Source: Tragulus kanchil
Taxonomy: Eukaryota; Chordata; Mammalia; Artiodactyla; Tragulidae
Assembly: GCA_022376925.1 (NCBI GenBank)
Contig: JAIOJX010000031.1
Location: 139,270,854 to 139,334,853, forward strand
DNA length: 64,000 bases
Reading direction: 5' to 3'
Part shown: positions 60,001 to 64,000 of the stretch, piece after piece
Layout of the letters: every line of letters starts with the position of its first letter
How positions within the stretch are numbered: the stretch's first letter is position 1
The notes under the pieces: model-generated
Seen by the model: the letters and a program-made list of their open reading frames with translations, nothing else
Told to the model about the DNA's origin: nothing
The model's database searches: none
Made by a program: the position numbers and the translations under genes

Positions 60001-60783
60001 GTAGAGTTCACAGCAGTGAGCTCACCTGCCTGCAGGTTTCGGACACCTGGTTTCCATGGGCCCATCACGCAGTCCTGCTCTGCTGGCTGACTGGATGGAG
60101 GATGGATGGGTGCAATGGCTAACTGGCTGAAAGATGGGCAGACAGCCTCGTTGACGAGAGGAGACTTTTGGCTCCTGCCCCTTCCCGGGCTGAATGACGT
60201 GGCCATGGCTTTCAGATTGATAACGTGGTTTTAATTGACTCTAGGCAATAACAGCCTACCTGGGCTCCATGGTAGGGAGAAAAGAGACTTGGACAGGGTA
60301 GGGGGAGAGAATATCTGGAGATGCCAGTAGACAAGCCATTAGAAAAACGTCCAAAAGGGACAGGATATGTGTATACTTATGACTGATCCAGCAGAAACCA
60401 ACACAACATTTAAAGCAATTATCCTCCAATAAAAATAAATTTTAAAATGGAGTTATGCCAATAAAAACTCACACCAAGTCTTTCATGAGACCTCTCTCAG
60501 CTTCAGAAATGTCTGGAGAGCCAGTCCCTACAGAGGTTCCATCCTGACACCATTTAAATATAAGCTCTTTTTAGTAAACATTGGAGCTGCAGTGACTCTT
60601 CCCTCAGCTAACCTCTTTGACCTTGTCTCGCACAGATACCTGAGGTTGTCCAGTAACAACATTCGGACCTTGCTCAAGCTGTGCAAGGATGCAGGAATGA
60701 ACGTGGACATCCACCCCCACATGGTCGAAGAAGAGATAGATGCTAAAAAGGTGTACGCCCGAAACCTCAGCGTTGCCCTCTAA
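25849..60783 (+). CDS. C16orf78: C16orf78 orthologue, five coding exons (gene span)
   Basis: Five exons join in frame: 25849-26019, 31733-31864, 32412-32538, 59048-59300 and 60636-60783, 831 nt in all, giving 276 residues plus a stop. The human protein, which I recognise by its conserved core and tail, is of similar length (about 265). Diagnostic stretches are [20 protein letters not shown] in exon 1, [11 protein letters not shown] and [11 protein letters not shown] in exon 4, and [20 protein letters not shown] in exon 5. Every junction is GT-AG and phases match (0, 0, 1, 2). The protein has a basic, probably helical N-terminal part, a lysine-rich middle (exon 2) and a conserved C-terminal third. 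I see no signal peptide, membrane segment or catalytic motif. The family is uncharacterised and in other mammals mainly testis-expressed, so no function is assigned. Intron 3 is about 26.5 kb as given but inflated by repeated segments. Exons 1 and 3 each appear twice, most likely through assembly error; the span uses the first copy of each. Confidence 0.93.
26228..26446 (-). mobile_element. Bov-tA SINE in C16orf78 intron 1
   Basis: GACCCCATGGACTGTAGCCT, AATACTGGAGTGGGTTGCC and CAGGTTCTTTACTGCGAGCC. Repeated at 27307-27525. Confidence 0.88.
26928..27098 (+). other. Second, identical copy of C16orf78 exon 1
   Basis: Identical in coding content to 25849-26019 and shifted by 1079 bases, with the same donor site. 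It lies inside the 26497-27573 copy of a 1.08 kb tandem duplication. It is most likely an assembly duplicate, not a real second first exon. A gene predictor could call it as a spurious start or pseudogene. Confidence 0.85.
27580..27915 (-). repeat. MaLR-type LTR
   Basis: AGACTGGGTGGCTTAGAAAC, TTCTCACAGATCAAGAGG, AAGGCCCCACCTTG and ACCATCACATTAGGAGGTAG then TTCAACATGTGAATG are the reversed MLT1 wording. Confidence 0.7.
28019..28135 (+). mobile_element. Bov-tA SINE fragment
   Basis: GGACTTCCCTGGTAACTCC, CTGCCAGCCATGCAGCAGAA and CGATTCAATTCCTGGGTTGG, truncated on the right. Confidence 0.8.
28240..28445 (-). repeat. MIR SINE
   Basis: TATTAAGCCTTTCCTATGGG, CAGGCCCCATGCTTTGCATC and CTCACAGAGCTAGTGAAGC are reversed MIR segments. 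Confidence 0.65.
28446..28796. other. Unassigned intron 1 DNA
   Basis: Nothing recognised. Confidence 0.4.
28797..29112 (-). repeat. BovB LINE 3' fragment
   Basis: AGTTCAGTTGCTCAGTCGTG, ATGCCATCCAACCATCTTGT and AATGAATATTCAGGGTTGAT are the reversed BovB tail. Confidence 0.9.
29113..29789. other. Unassigned intron 1 DNA
   Basis: Unique-looking. The part after 29246 is duplicated. Confidence 0.4.
29246..31415. repeat. Tandem duplication 7: 29246-30321 and 30341-31415
   Basis: Offset 1095 to 1094. Copies differ by homopolymer indels (CCCAGGGAGC/CCCAGGAGC, GCCCTTT/GCCTTT, GATAGGG/GATAAGGG). The 19-base spacer resembles a corrupted copy of the A/T-rich DNA upstream of 29246. Confidence 0.95.
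29790..29985 (-). repeat. MIR SINE
   Basis: GTAGCACTTTGTAGAATG, CATCTTAACCCTGTGAAGTAG and TTGCCCAAGGTTGCTCAGCC. Repeated at 30884-31080. Confidence 0.75.
31416..32322. other. Unassigned intronic DNA around exon 2
   Basis: Apart from exon 2 I see no repeat or gene. Confidence 0.45.
31733..31864 (+). CDS. C16orf78: C16orf78 coding exon 2
   Basis: 44 codons between the acceptor TTCTTTCAG and the donor GTGAGG, phase 0 at both ends. It encodes a lysine-rich stretch starting [10 protein letters not shown] and ending in QQ, the same position at which the human protein shows QQ. This is the fastest-changing part of the protein. It is present once in the window. Confidence 0.88.
32412..32538 (+). 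CDS. C16orf78: C16orf78 coding exon 3 (first copy)
   Basis: Ends TCCG followed by the donor GTAAGG, phase 1. Two acceptors sit 12 bases apart (CCCCAG ending 32399 and CTCCCAG ending 32411) and both keep the frame. The second aligns better with the human protein and is used here; the first adds four residues (LSSQ). The exon encodes [16 protein letters not shown], matching the human YRSLYGVEQKGK block. At 127 nt it is not a multiple of three, so counting it twice would break the frame. Confidence 0.87.
32965..33190 (+). repeat. MIR SINE in intron 3
   Basis: GAATCCTGGCCCTATCCATC, ATCCATAAAACGAGACAATT and GGGGGTCAATAAATGTTAGC, a nearly complete MIR. Repeated at 34037-34262. Confidence 0.8.
33484..33610 (+). 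other. Second, identical copy of C16orf78 exon 3
   Basis: The 32412-32538 exon with both acceptors and the donor, repeated 1072 bases downstream inside the 33396-34473 duplicate copy. No substitution is seen in the coding part. If both copies were spliced in, the reading frame would be lost before exon 4. The absence of any compensating change argues that this copy does not exist in the animal. Confidence 0.85.
34471..34999 (-). repeat. 3' LTR of the provirus
   Basis: Aligns along its length with 44613-45132. On the minus strand it starts TGAAGAAACAAGC, next to the polypurine tract. Its plus-strand left part carries an expanded AC/AG tract (34524-34571) that is short in the other LTR, and it lacks a ~25-base segment present there. 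The polyadenylation signal is degraded: AATACA replaces the AATAAA of the 5' LTR. The outer edge near 34471 is approximate and coincides with the end of a duplicated segment. Confidence 0.85.
34524..34571. repeat. Compound AC/AG microsatellite in the 3' LTR
   Basis: About ten AC units followed by about thirteen AG units. The 5' LTR has only five or six AC units here. Confidence 0.9.
35004..35021 (-). other. Polypurine tract of the provirus
   Basis: The minus strand reads AAAAAACAAAAAGGGGGA, four bases before the TG that opens the 3' LTR. This is the position and composition expected for a plus-strand primer. It has one interrupting C. Confidence 0.8.
35023..36231 (-). pseudogene. env remnant and overlapping integrase C-terminus
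   Basis: The minus strand carries the end of integrase ([14 protein letters not shown] near 36190-36231) running into an env leader with a hydrophobic stretch ([14 protein letters not shown] near 35950). Beyond it only scattered env-like pieces remain, such as a short block with CVRDPY near 35190, broken by stops. No intact surface or transmembrane subunit is present. A Bov-tA SINE is inserted at 35551-35660. The 35577-36231 part is repeated at 36735-37386. Confidence 0.65.
35551..35660 (+). mobile_element. Bov-tA SINE fragment inside the env remnant
   Basis: GGAGAAGGAAATGGCAGCCC, ACTCCAGTAATCTTGCCTGG and CAGTCCATGGGGCTACACGA. Its right part recurs at 36735-36815. Confidence 0.85.
35577..37867. 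repeat. Tandem duplication 9 (provirus): 35577-36710 and 36735-37867
   Basis: Offset 1158 to 1155 after three single-base indels near the left end. A 24-base non-matching piece separates the copies. The left edge lies inside the Bov-tA SINE inserted in the env remnant. Confidence 0.95.
36336..36710 (-). pseudogene. Integrase core remnant (repeated at 37491-37966 and 38592-39067)
   Basis: Integrase core motifs are visible: WQMDVMHV (first aspartate, in the later copies), [10 protein letters not shown] (second aspartate) and [11 protein letters not shown] (glutamate). The stretch occurs three times because two duplicated segments overlap. In the first copy a run of three T keeps the reading frame between the last two motifs; the other two copies have four T and are frameshifted, a typical homopolymer difference. 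The third copy also contains an adapter-like 18-mer (38706-38723). Confidence 0.8.
37463..39628. repeat. Tandem duplication 10 (provirus): 37463-38527 and 38564-39628
   Basis: Offset 1101. It overlaps duplication 9, so 36308-36710 occurs a third time. The second copy differs around 38706-38740, where an adapter-like sequence replaces the native bases. Confidence 0.95.
39192..39959 (-). pseudogene. Reverse transcriptase connection and RNase H remnant
   Basis: An open frame of 255 codons. It contains the connection region ([17 protein letters not shown]) and the RNase H signature acidic residues in [21 protein letters not shown] and PDSAYVV, then [11 protein letters not shown]. It runs into the start of integrase, where a frameshift follows. 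Its 3' part (to about 39628) is repeated upstream at 38186-38527 in the given coordinates. It is the longest retroviral open frame left in the element. Confidence 0.82.
39960..40955 (-). pseudogene. Reverse transcriptase remnant, catalytic motif lost
   Basis: The N-terminal part is readable at 40725-40952 ([26 protein letters not shown]), then stops and frameshifts follow. At the position of the YxDD box (40408-40431) the minus strand reads HYTYILCA, so both catalytic aspartates are gone. Part of the region (40332-40955) is repeated at 41411-42033 with homopolymer differences. It is inactive. Confidence 0.8.
40332..42462. repeat. Tandem duplication 11 (provirus): 40332-41383 and 41411-42462
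   Basis: Offset 1080 to 1079. The 27-base spacer repeats CCCAATTTTAA. Differences are mostly run lengths of T, A and G (e.g. TTTTTTTTGG against TTTTTTGG near 40870/41950). Confidence 0.95.
41042..44592 (-). pseudogene. gag remnant (matrix to capsid), inflated by duplications
   Basis: The minus strand shows a matrix-like stretch ([17 protein letters not shown] near 44190), a proline-rich PPPPLAP segment, capsid N-terminal sequence ([17 protein letters not shown] near 43600) and the major homology region ([16 protein letters not shown] near 42170). Soon after the homology region the sequence jumps to the start of reverse transcriptase, so nucleocapsid, protease and the pol start are deleted. 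Duplicated segments give parts of it two or three times (41042-41383, 42121-42462 and 43324-43665; 43010-43301, 44211-44503 and 45314-45603). Several stops are present. Confidence 0.75.
42121..44503. repeat. Tandem duplication 12 (provirus): 42121-43301 and 43324-44503
   Basis: Offset 1203 to 1201. A short scrambled stretch follows 43301. It overlaps duplications 11 and 13, giving three copies of two gag segments. Confidence 0.95.
44593..44610 (-). other. Primer-binding site, lysine-tRNA type
   Basis: The minus strand reads TGGTGCCCACTGTGGAGC, two bases inside the 5' LTR edge. It matches the complement of the tRNA-Lys(1,2) 3' end at 14 of 18 positions, as in many ERV-K type elements. A second copy at 45693-45710 belongs to a duplicated segment. 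Confidence 0.72.
44613..45132 (-). repeat. 5' LTR of the provirus
   Basis: 520 bases bounded by TG and CA. On the minus strand it opens TGTGGGGAAACAAG and closes CAGCAGACA. An intact AATAAA lies on the minus strand at 44745-44750. It is duplicated at 45713-46232 together with the gag leader. Confidence 0.86.
45713..46232 (-). repeat. Second copy of the 5' LTR (duplicate segment)
   Basis: Near-identical to 44613-45132, displaced by about 1100 bases, and preceded by the same primer site and gag leader. The real 5' and 3' LTRs differ far more from one another, so this is not a third independent LTR. It should be treated as an assembly duplicate. Confidence 0.85.
46233..46429. other. Right flank of the provirus, unassigned
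   Basis: No target-site copy matching the left flank is visible. The same flank also follows the first LTR copy (45133-45316). Confidence 0.4.
46430..46570 (+). repeat. L1 3' end with poly-A
   Basis: GGATGTTAACATTAGAGG, GTAGCTGTCTTTGTAACTC and CTCCAAAATAAAAAGTTTAA then an A-rich tail. Confidence 0.75.
46571..47430. other. Unassigned intron 3 DNA
   Basis: Unique-looking, pyrimidine-rich around 47090-47160. No gene supported. Confidence 0.4.
47664..47950 (+). mobile_element. CHR-type SINE with a doubled tail
   Basis: A typical head is followed by two tail units (GATAGATGAAAATAAATAAA and GATGGATGAAAATAAATGG), the second with AGAGGCCCC. AACTTTGT flanks both ends. Repeated at 48804-49090. Confidence 0.85.
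47960..48215 (+). repeat. Ruminant-type L1 3' region
   Basis: ACTTCATATTAGAGTGCAGC, CACATAACATTGAGCAGAG and GTCCTTGTTGATTATCC. The SINE at 47664 sits in it. Repeated at 49100-49355. Confidence 0.7.
48216..48563. other. Unassigned intron 3 DNA
   Basis: Unique-looking, ends in an error-rich copy boundary. Confidence 0.4.
49720..50244. other. Unassigned intron 3 DNA
   Basis: Nothing recognised. Confidence 0.4.
50245..50490 (+). repeat. MIR SINE with inserted CTAGGAAG repeats
   Basis: GGAACCTGGGCTCACATTTT, GACCTCTTGGGCACATAGC and ACTCAATAAGTGCTAGCTAA are MIR. In between, 50405-50450 holds four near-copies of CTAGGAAG, two as the palindrome CTTCCTAGGAAG. Confidence 0.7.
50690..50825 (+). repeat. 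MIR SINE fragment
   Basis: CCAGTTCAGCCACTGACTCA, GAGACCTTGCACAAGTCAAA and CATTGTTCTTCCTTGTACA. Confidence 0.65.
50955..51210 (-). mobile_element. Bov-tA SINE with a (TG)n tract
   Basis: About 21 TG units (50957-50999) precede GTCACTTCAGTCATGTCCG and GGACTGTAGCCGGCCAGGCT. The SINE ends at GGTTCTTTACCACTAGCACC. Confidence 0.9.
51412..51765 (+). mobile_element. CHR-type SINE
   Basis: A full head, B-box GGTTCGAGCCCTGG, GAGCGCATGCGCCCAGAGCC and a long AAATAAATAAATAAAT tail. Confidence 0.9.
51766..52499 (+). repeat. Old L1 ORF2 fragment
   Basis: A-rich, with decayed ORF2 wording (CAACAAAGCAATTAACACACC, AAAGAGAATAAACAATAGCC). It is interrupted by the BovB piece at 52500 and resumes at 52870. Confidence 0.55.
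52500..52850 (+). repeat. BovB LINE 3' fragment inserted in L1
   Basis: GAGATCAAGCCAGTCCATC, AAGGACTGATGCTGAAGCTG, GATGAGATGGTTGGATGG and GGGGTCACAAAGAGTCAGAC. The part from 52655 recurs at 53838-54038. Confidence 0.88.
52655..54987. repeat. Tandem duplication 15: 52655-53804 and 53838-54987
   Basis: Offset 1183. The copies are nearly identical except for a patch at 54618-54720 that carries over a dozen substitutions relative to 53435-53537. The left edge cuts a BovB fragment. Confidence 0.94.
52870..53270 (+). repeat. L1 ORF2 fragment, continuation
   Basis: AAATGGTAGACACTTTCCCA and GGCCCTGGGACAAGTGGTTT / CACAGCGAGTGCTACC recall the L1 ORF2 passage around the catalytic region. Stops occur in all frames. 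Repeated from 54053. Confidence 0.6.
53440..55060 (-). repeat. L1 ORF2 fragment in the opposite orientation
   Basis: ATAATTCTACAGTGATAAGAG, CTCTGTATGATGCCAATACC, GTTCATAGTGCTTTTCAGG and TCTACTATATCCTTC are reversed ORF2 wording. Only 53440-53804 and 54620-55060 belong to it; the middle repeats 52655 onward. Confidence 0.7.
55215..55432 (+). repeat. Ruminant-type L1 3' end
   Basis: GGCAACCTAGAGCGGTGGGA, ATGGCTAATTCATGTTGATG, GGCAGAAACCATCACAATAC and TTATCATCCAATTAAAAAAT. Confidence 0.8.
55520..56350 (+). repeat. L1 ORF2 fragment split by a SINE
   Basis: CCAAGTAGGATTTATCATAG before the SINE; ATCATATCAGTAGATGACAG, GCAAACATCATTCTAAATGA after it, in ORF2 order. Repeated to 57440. Confidence 0.75.
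55608..55935 (+). mobile_element. CHR-type SINE
   Basis: Full length, with imperfect target copies AATAAATCCCAAT and AATAAATCCAAAT. The C-rich linker near 55870-55900 ends in AGATAGATAAATAAATAAA. Confidence 0.9.
55901..58049. repeat. Tandem duplication 16: 55901-56952 and 56993-58049
   Basis: Offset 1092. The spacer 56953-56992 is a garbled third reading of 56873-56918 (GATGAATAGAG, TTGATCAGTTCA, TTACTCA in order). It contains an L1 open-frame remnant and an L2 end. Confidence 0.95.
56590..56765 (-). repeat. L2 LINE fragment (likely)
   Basis: ACCTGCAATGCTTTGCCCCC, TTTAAAAGCCCAGCTCAAG and TTGATCTCCTC match the L2 end. Repeated at 57682-57857. Orientation is uncertain. Confidence 0.5.
57985..58483 (-). 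repeat. BovB LINE 3' fragment
   Basis: GATCAGTTCAATTTAGTTAC, CACACCAGGTTTCCCTGTCC, GGGACTCTCAAGAGTCTTC, CCAACTCTCACATCCATAC and GCAAAGTGATGTCTCTGC are the reversed BovB 3' part. Confidence 0.9.
58572..58907 (-). mobile_element. CHR-type SINE with 14-bp target duplication, 140 bp before exon 4
   Basis: CCAGCCAAAGTCTT flanks it at 58558 and 58908. Full length, with poly-T, ATTTATTTATTTATTT, CCGGCTCTGGGCGCATGCGC and CCACTGGACCACCAGGGAAG. Confidence 0.93.
59048..59300 (+). CDS. C16orf78: C16orf78 coding exon 4
   Basis: 253 nt between the acceptor CCAATTTCAG and the donor GTGAGC. The first two bases complete a codon begun by the last base of exon 3, and the last two begin the codon finished by exon 5. 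It encodes [27 protein letters not shown] and [11 protein letters not shown], in the order found in human C16orf78. It is a single copy just downstream of a SINE (58572-58907). Confidence 0.92.
59301..60344. other. C16orf78 intron 4, mostly unassigned
   Basis: No gene or clear repeat in the first kilobase. Confidence 0.45.
60345..60450 (+). repeat. Ruminant-type L1 3' end in intron 4
   Basis: ATGTGTATACTTATGACTGA, CAGAAACCAACACAACATTT and CAATTATCCTCCAATAAAAA. Confidence 0.75.
60636..60783 (+). CDS. C16orf78: C16orf78 coding exon 5, with stop
   Basis: Starts after the acceptor TCTCGCACAG and ends at TAA 60781-60783. It encodes [20 protein letters not shown] followed by [19 protein letters not shown] and a short variable tail ending SVAL. 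This is the best conserved part of the protein. No AATAAA signal is visible in the next 300 bases, so the 3' end of the transcript is undefined. Confidence 0.93.
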
Positions 60784-61109
60784 ATAGCGCCTCTCCCTGA
60801 CCACCTCCAACCCCCTCTGCTGTTGGATCCTCAGTCACCAGACGCCACCCTCTGGTACACCACACCTGGCCCTTCAGACCTGGGGCAGCCCCTTTAGACA
60901 GTAGCAATTAGGAAACAAGGCTAGACTGCTTGATGCATTGTGTTGACGTAGCTTTTTGTCTTCGTTATCCAAGTCAGAGCGGACTCAGGAAAAACTATGG
61001 GTTTTCTCCTCACTTCCCAAAGAACACTCCTTAGAAAAGGAGTGTTCATTTCCTTCATTTTCTTATGAAGGAAATCTTAGAAGAAGTGAAGAATGGGAAT
61101 GCAGAGTCT
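60784..61109 (+). other. 3' flank of C16orf78 with two adjacent perfect hairpins
   Basis: No repeat family is recognised here. At 61022-61047 an 11-bp perfect stem (GAACACTCCTT / AAGGAGTGTTC) closes a 4-base AGAA loop. Immediately after, at 61048-61075, a 10-bp perfect stem (ATTTCCTTCA / TGAAGGAAAT) closes an 8-base loop. They lie about 240 bases past the stop codon and just before the BovB element, so they could be in the 3' untranslated region. No function is known. Confidence 0.6.
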
Positions 61110-63241
61110 TTAGTCTCTGTACAAAAAAGTCTTCATGACCCAGATCCACGATGGTGTGGTCACTCACCTAGAGCCAGACTTCCAGGAATGCGAAGTCAAG
61201 TGGGCCCTAGGAAGCATTACTAAGAACAAAGCTAGTGGAGGTGATGCAATTTCAGCTGAGCTATTTCAGATCCTAAAAGATGATGCTTTTTAAGTGTTGC
61301 CCTCAATATGTCAGTAAGTTAGGAAAACTCAGCAGTGGCCACAGGACTGGAAAAGGTCAGTTTCCATACCAGTCCCAAAGAAGGCCAATGCCAAAGTACA
61401 TTCAAACTACCACACAATTGCACTCATTTCACATCTCAAAATCCTTCCAGTTGGACTTCCACAATACATGAATCAAGAAATTCCAGATGTACAAGCAGGA
61501 TTTATGAAAGTCAGAGATCAAATTGCCAACATCCATTGGCTCACAGAAAAAGCAAGAGAATTTCAGAAAAACTGTCTACTTCTTCATCATTGACCACATT
61601 AAAGCCTTTGCCTCTGTGGATCACAGCAAACTGGAGAATTCTTAAAGAGATGGGAGCACCAGACCACCCTACCTGCCTCCTGAGAAGCCTGTACGCAGGT
61701 CAAGAAGCAACAGTTAGAACCAGATATGGAACAACGGACTGGTTCCAAATTGGGAAAGGAGTATGTCAAGGTTGTATTTTGTCACCCTGCGTATTTGATT
61801 TATATGCAGAATACATTATGTGAAATGCCAGGCTGGATGAAACACAAGCTGGAATCAAGATTGTTGGAAGAAATATCAACAACTTCAGGTATGCAGACGA
61901 TACCACTGTAATGGCAGAAAGTGAATAGGAACTAAAGAACATCTTTATGAAGGTAAAAGAGGAAAGTGAAAAAGCTGGTTTAAAACTCAACAGTCCAAAA
62001 ACTAAGATCATGGCATCTGGTCCCATCATTTTATGGCAAATAGATGCAGAAAAAGTGGGAAGAGTGGCAGAGTTTCTTTTCTTGGGCTCCAAAATTACTG
62101 TAGATGGAGCCATGAAATTTAGAGATACTTGCTCCTTGGAAGAAAAGCTATGACAAACCTAGACAGAGTACTAAAAGCAGAGTCTTTAGTCTCTGTACAA
62201 AAAAGTCTTCATGACCCAGATCCACGATGGTGTGGTCACTCACCTAGAGCCAGACTTCCAGGAATGCGAAGTCAAGTGGGCCCTAGGAAGCATTACTAAG
62301 AACAAAGCTAGTGGAGGTGATGCAATTTCAGCTGAGCTATTTCAGATCCTAAAAGATGATGCTTTTTAAGTGTTGCCCTCAATATGTCAGTAAGTTAGGA
62401 AAACTCAGCAGTGGCCACAGGACTGGAAAAGGTCAGTTTCCATACCAGTCCCAAAGAAGGCCAATGCCAAAGTACATTCAAACTACCACACAATTGCACT
62501 CATTTCACATCTCAAAATCCTTCCAGTTGGACTTCCACAATACATGAATCAAGAAATTCCAGATGTACAAGCAGGATTTATGAAAGTCAGAGATCAAATT
62601 GCCAACATCCATTGGCTCACAGAAAAGCAAGAGAATTTCAGAAAAACTGTCTACTTCTTCATCATTGACCACATTAAAGCCTTTGCCTCTGTGGATCACA
62701 GCAAACTGGAGAATTCTTAAAGAGATGGGAGCACCAGACCACCCTACCTGCCTCCTGAGAAGCCTGTACGCAGGTCAAGAAGCAACAGTTAGAACCAGAT
62801 ATGGAACAACGGACTGGTTCCAAATTGGGAAAGGAGTATGTCAAGGTTGTATTTTGTCACCCTGCGTATTTGATTTATATGCAGAATACATTATGTGAAA
62901 TGCCAGGCTGGATGAAACACAAGCTGGAATCAAGATTGTTGGAAGAAATATCAACAACTTCAGGTATGCAGACGATACCACTGTAATGGCAGAAAGTGAA
63001 TAGGAACTAAAGAACATCTTTATGAAGGTAAAAGAGGAAAGTGAAAAAGCTGGTTTAAAACTCAACAGTCCAAAAACTAAGATCATGGCATCTGGTCCCA
63101 TCATTTTATGGCAAATAGATGCAGAAAAAGTGGGAAGAGTGGCAGAGTTTCTTTTCTTGGGCTCCAAAATTACTGTAGATGGAGCCATGAAATTTAGAGA
63201 TACTTGCTCCTTGGAAGAAAAGCTATGACAAACCTAGACAG
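61101..63241. repeat. Tandem duplication 17 (BovB): 61101-62166 and 62177-63241
   Basis: Offset 1076 to 1075. It doubles the reverse transcriptase part of the BovB element. One A of a run differs (AAAAAGCAAG against AAAAGCAAG). Confidence 0.94.
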
Positions 63242-63730
63242 TGTATGAAAAAGCAGAGACATCACTTTGCTGACAAAGATCTGTATAGTCAAAGCTATGG
63301 TTTTCTCAGTTGTCACGTACGGATGTGAGAGTTGGACCAAAAAGAAGCCTGAGTGCCAAAGAATTGACGCTTTCAAACTGTGGTGTTGGAGGAGACTCTT
63401 GAGAGTCCCTTGGACTGTGAGGAGATGAAGCCAGTCACTCCTAAATGCAAGCAACCCTGAGTATTCATTGGAAGGACTGATACTGAAGCTGAAGCTGAAG
63501 TTCCAGTATGTTGGCTACCTGATGCGAAGAGTCAGCTCATTGGAAAAAACCCTGATGGTGTGAAAAATTGAAGGCATGAGGAGAAGGGGACGACAAAGTA
63601 TGAGATGGCTGGATGGCATCGCTGAGTCAATGGCCATGAGCCTGAGCGAGCTCCAGGAGATGGTGGAGGACAGGGCAGCTTGGTGTGCTGCAGTCCGTGG
63701 AGTTACAGAGTCAGACACAACTTTATAACT
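61110..63730 (+). mobile_element. BovB (RTE) LINE with reverse transcriptase remnant
   Basis: From GTACAAAAAAGTCTTCATGA to GTCAGACACAA, the BovB 3' half. The reverse transcriptase motif YADD is readable at 61890-61901, in RYADDTTVMAESE, and repeats near 62965. A preceding block reads QIGKGVCQGCILSPCVFDLY. Frameshifts and stops make it inactive. About 1.07 kb is an apparent duplicate; the true fragment is near 1.55 kb. Confidence 0.9.
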
Positions 63731-64000
63731 GAAACACAGCAAGTGTCTCCAGAGGGATTTCAGGGGACAACATGTTAAAGGGCTACGGGGGACACACACT
63801 CACCAGGGTCTTGTCCAACCATCCCCACCACCTCTCATGGGGATGTAACCCTGCGGGGAGTGGCTGCTCTGGTGGGCAGGGCGGGGAGGGGACTGGGAGG
63901 GCAGTGGGGGCAGGACTCAGGTCACCATGGATTGCTCCAAGAAGCCACTGAGCACAAGGAGCTGGCTCAGGGTCACACAGGGAGAAAGAGCAGGGCTGGG
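63731..64000. other. Unassigned DNA at the window end
   Basis: A MIR-like end (CAGGGTCACACAGGGAGAAAG) near 63970. Nothing else recognised. Confidence 0.4.

Noticed and set aside
1..63241. A programmed or transposon-driven system making 1.1 kb duplications
   Set aside because: Contents and endpoints are unrelated, junctions are error-rich, and adapter sequence appears in one copy. Assembly error explains all of it.
1..64000. CRISPR array, operon or other prokaryotic arrangement
   Set aside because: No short regularly spaced repeats or bacterial genes. Spliced exons and ruminant repeats show a mammalian chromosome.

Overview
This is a stretch of mammalian nuclear DNA from a ruminant. It carries BovB LINE fragments, Bov-tA SINEs, tRNA-derived CHR-type SINEs and ruminant-type L1 3' ends on top of older mammalian repeats (MIR, L2, MaLR LTRs, MER5). 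I cannot name the species. The one host gene is the orthologue of human C16orf78, which places the window in the region matching human 16q12.1.

Layout. About 1-25.4 kb is non-coding DNA upstream of the gene: old repeats, several SINEs, a possible conserved element with homeodomain-type sites, and an inverted repeat at 16.1-16.95 kb. C16orf78 lies on the plus strand from 25,849 to 60,783 in five coding exons (57 codons; 44 codons; 127 nt; 253 nt; 148 nt). All splice phases agree and the product is 276 residues. Intron 3 holds a defective class II (betaretrovirus-like) endogenous provirus antisense to the gene (about 34.47-45.13 kb). It has two LTRs, a polypurine tract, a lysine-tRNA-type primer site and decayed gag, pol and env. 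Intron 3 also holds a nest of L1, BovB and SINE insertions (51.4-58.9 kb). A BovB LINE with a readable YADD reverse transcriptase motif follows the gene (61.1-63.7 kb).

The dominant signal is structural. Seventeen times the sequence repeats the preceding 1.05-1.2 kb once, almost exactly, then moves on. The duplicated segments share nothing with one another: they fall in unique DNA, old repeats, the provirus and two exons of C16orf78. Short scrambled copies of the adjoining sequence, or short overlaps, sit at the junctions, and copies differ mainly by homopolymer indels. One copy contains an 18-base match to the Illumina P7 adapter at 38,706. The best reading is a draft assembly in which overlapping contig ends were joined without being merged, not a biological system. 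Collapsing the copies would leave roughly 45 kb, shrink the provirus from 10.7 to about 6.1 kb, and restore single copies of exons 1 and 3.

I found no convincing new biological system. The best biological leads are the inverted repeat, the twin hairpins just downstream of C16orf78, the SINE subfamily, and the palindromic element near 12.8 kb.
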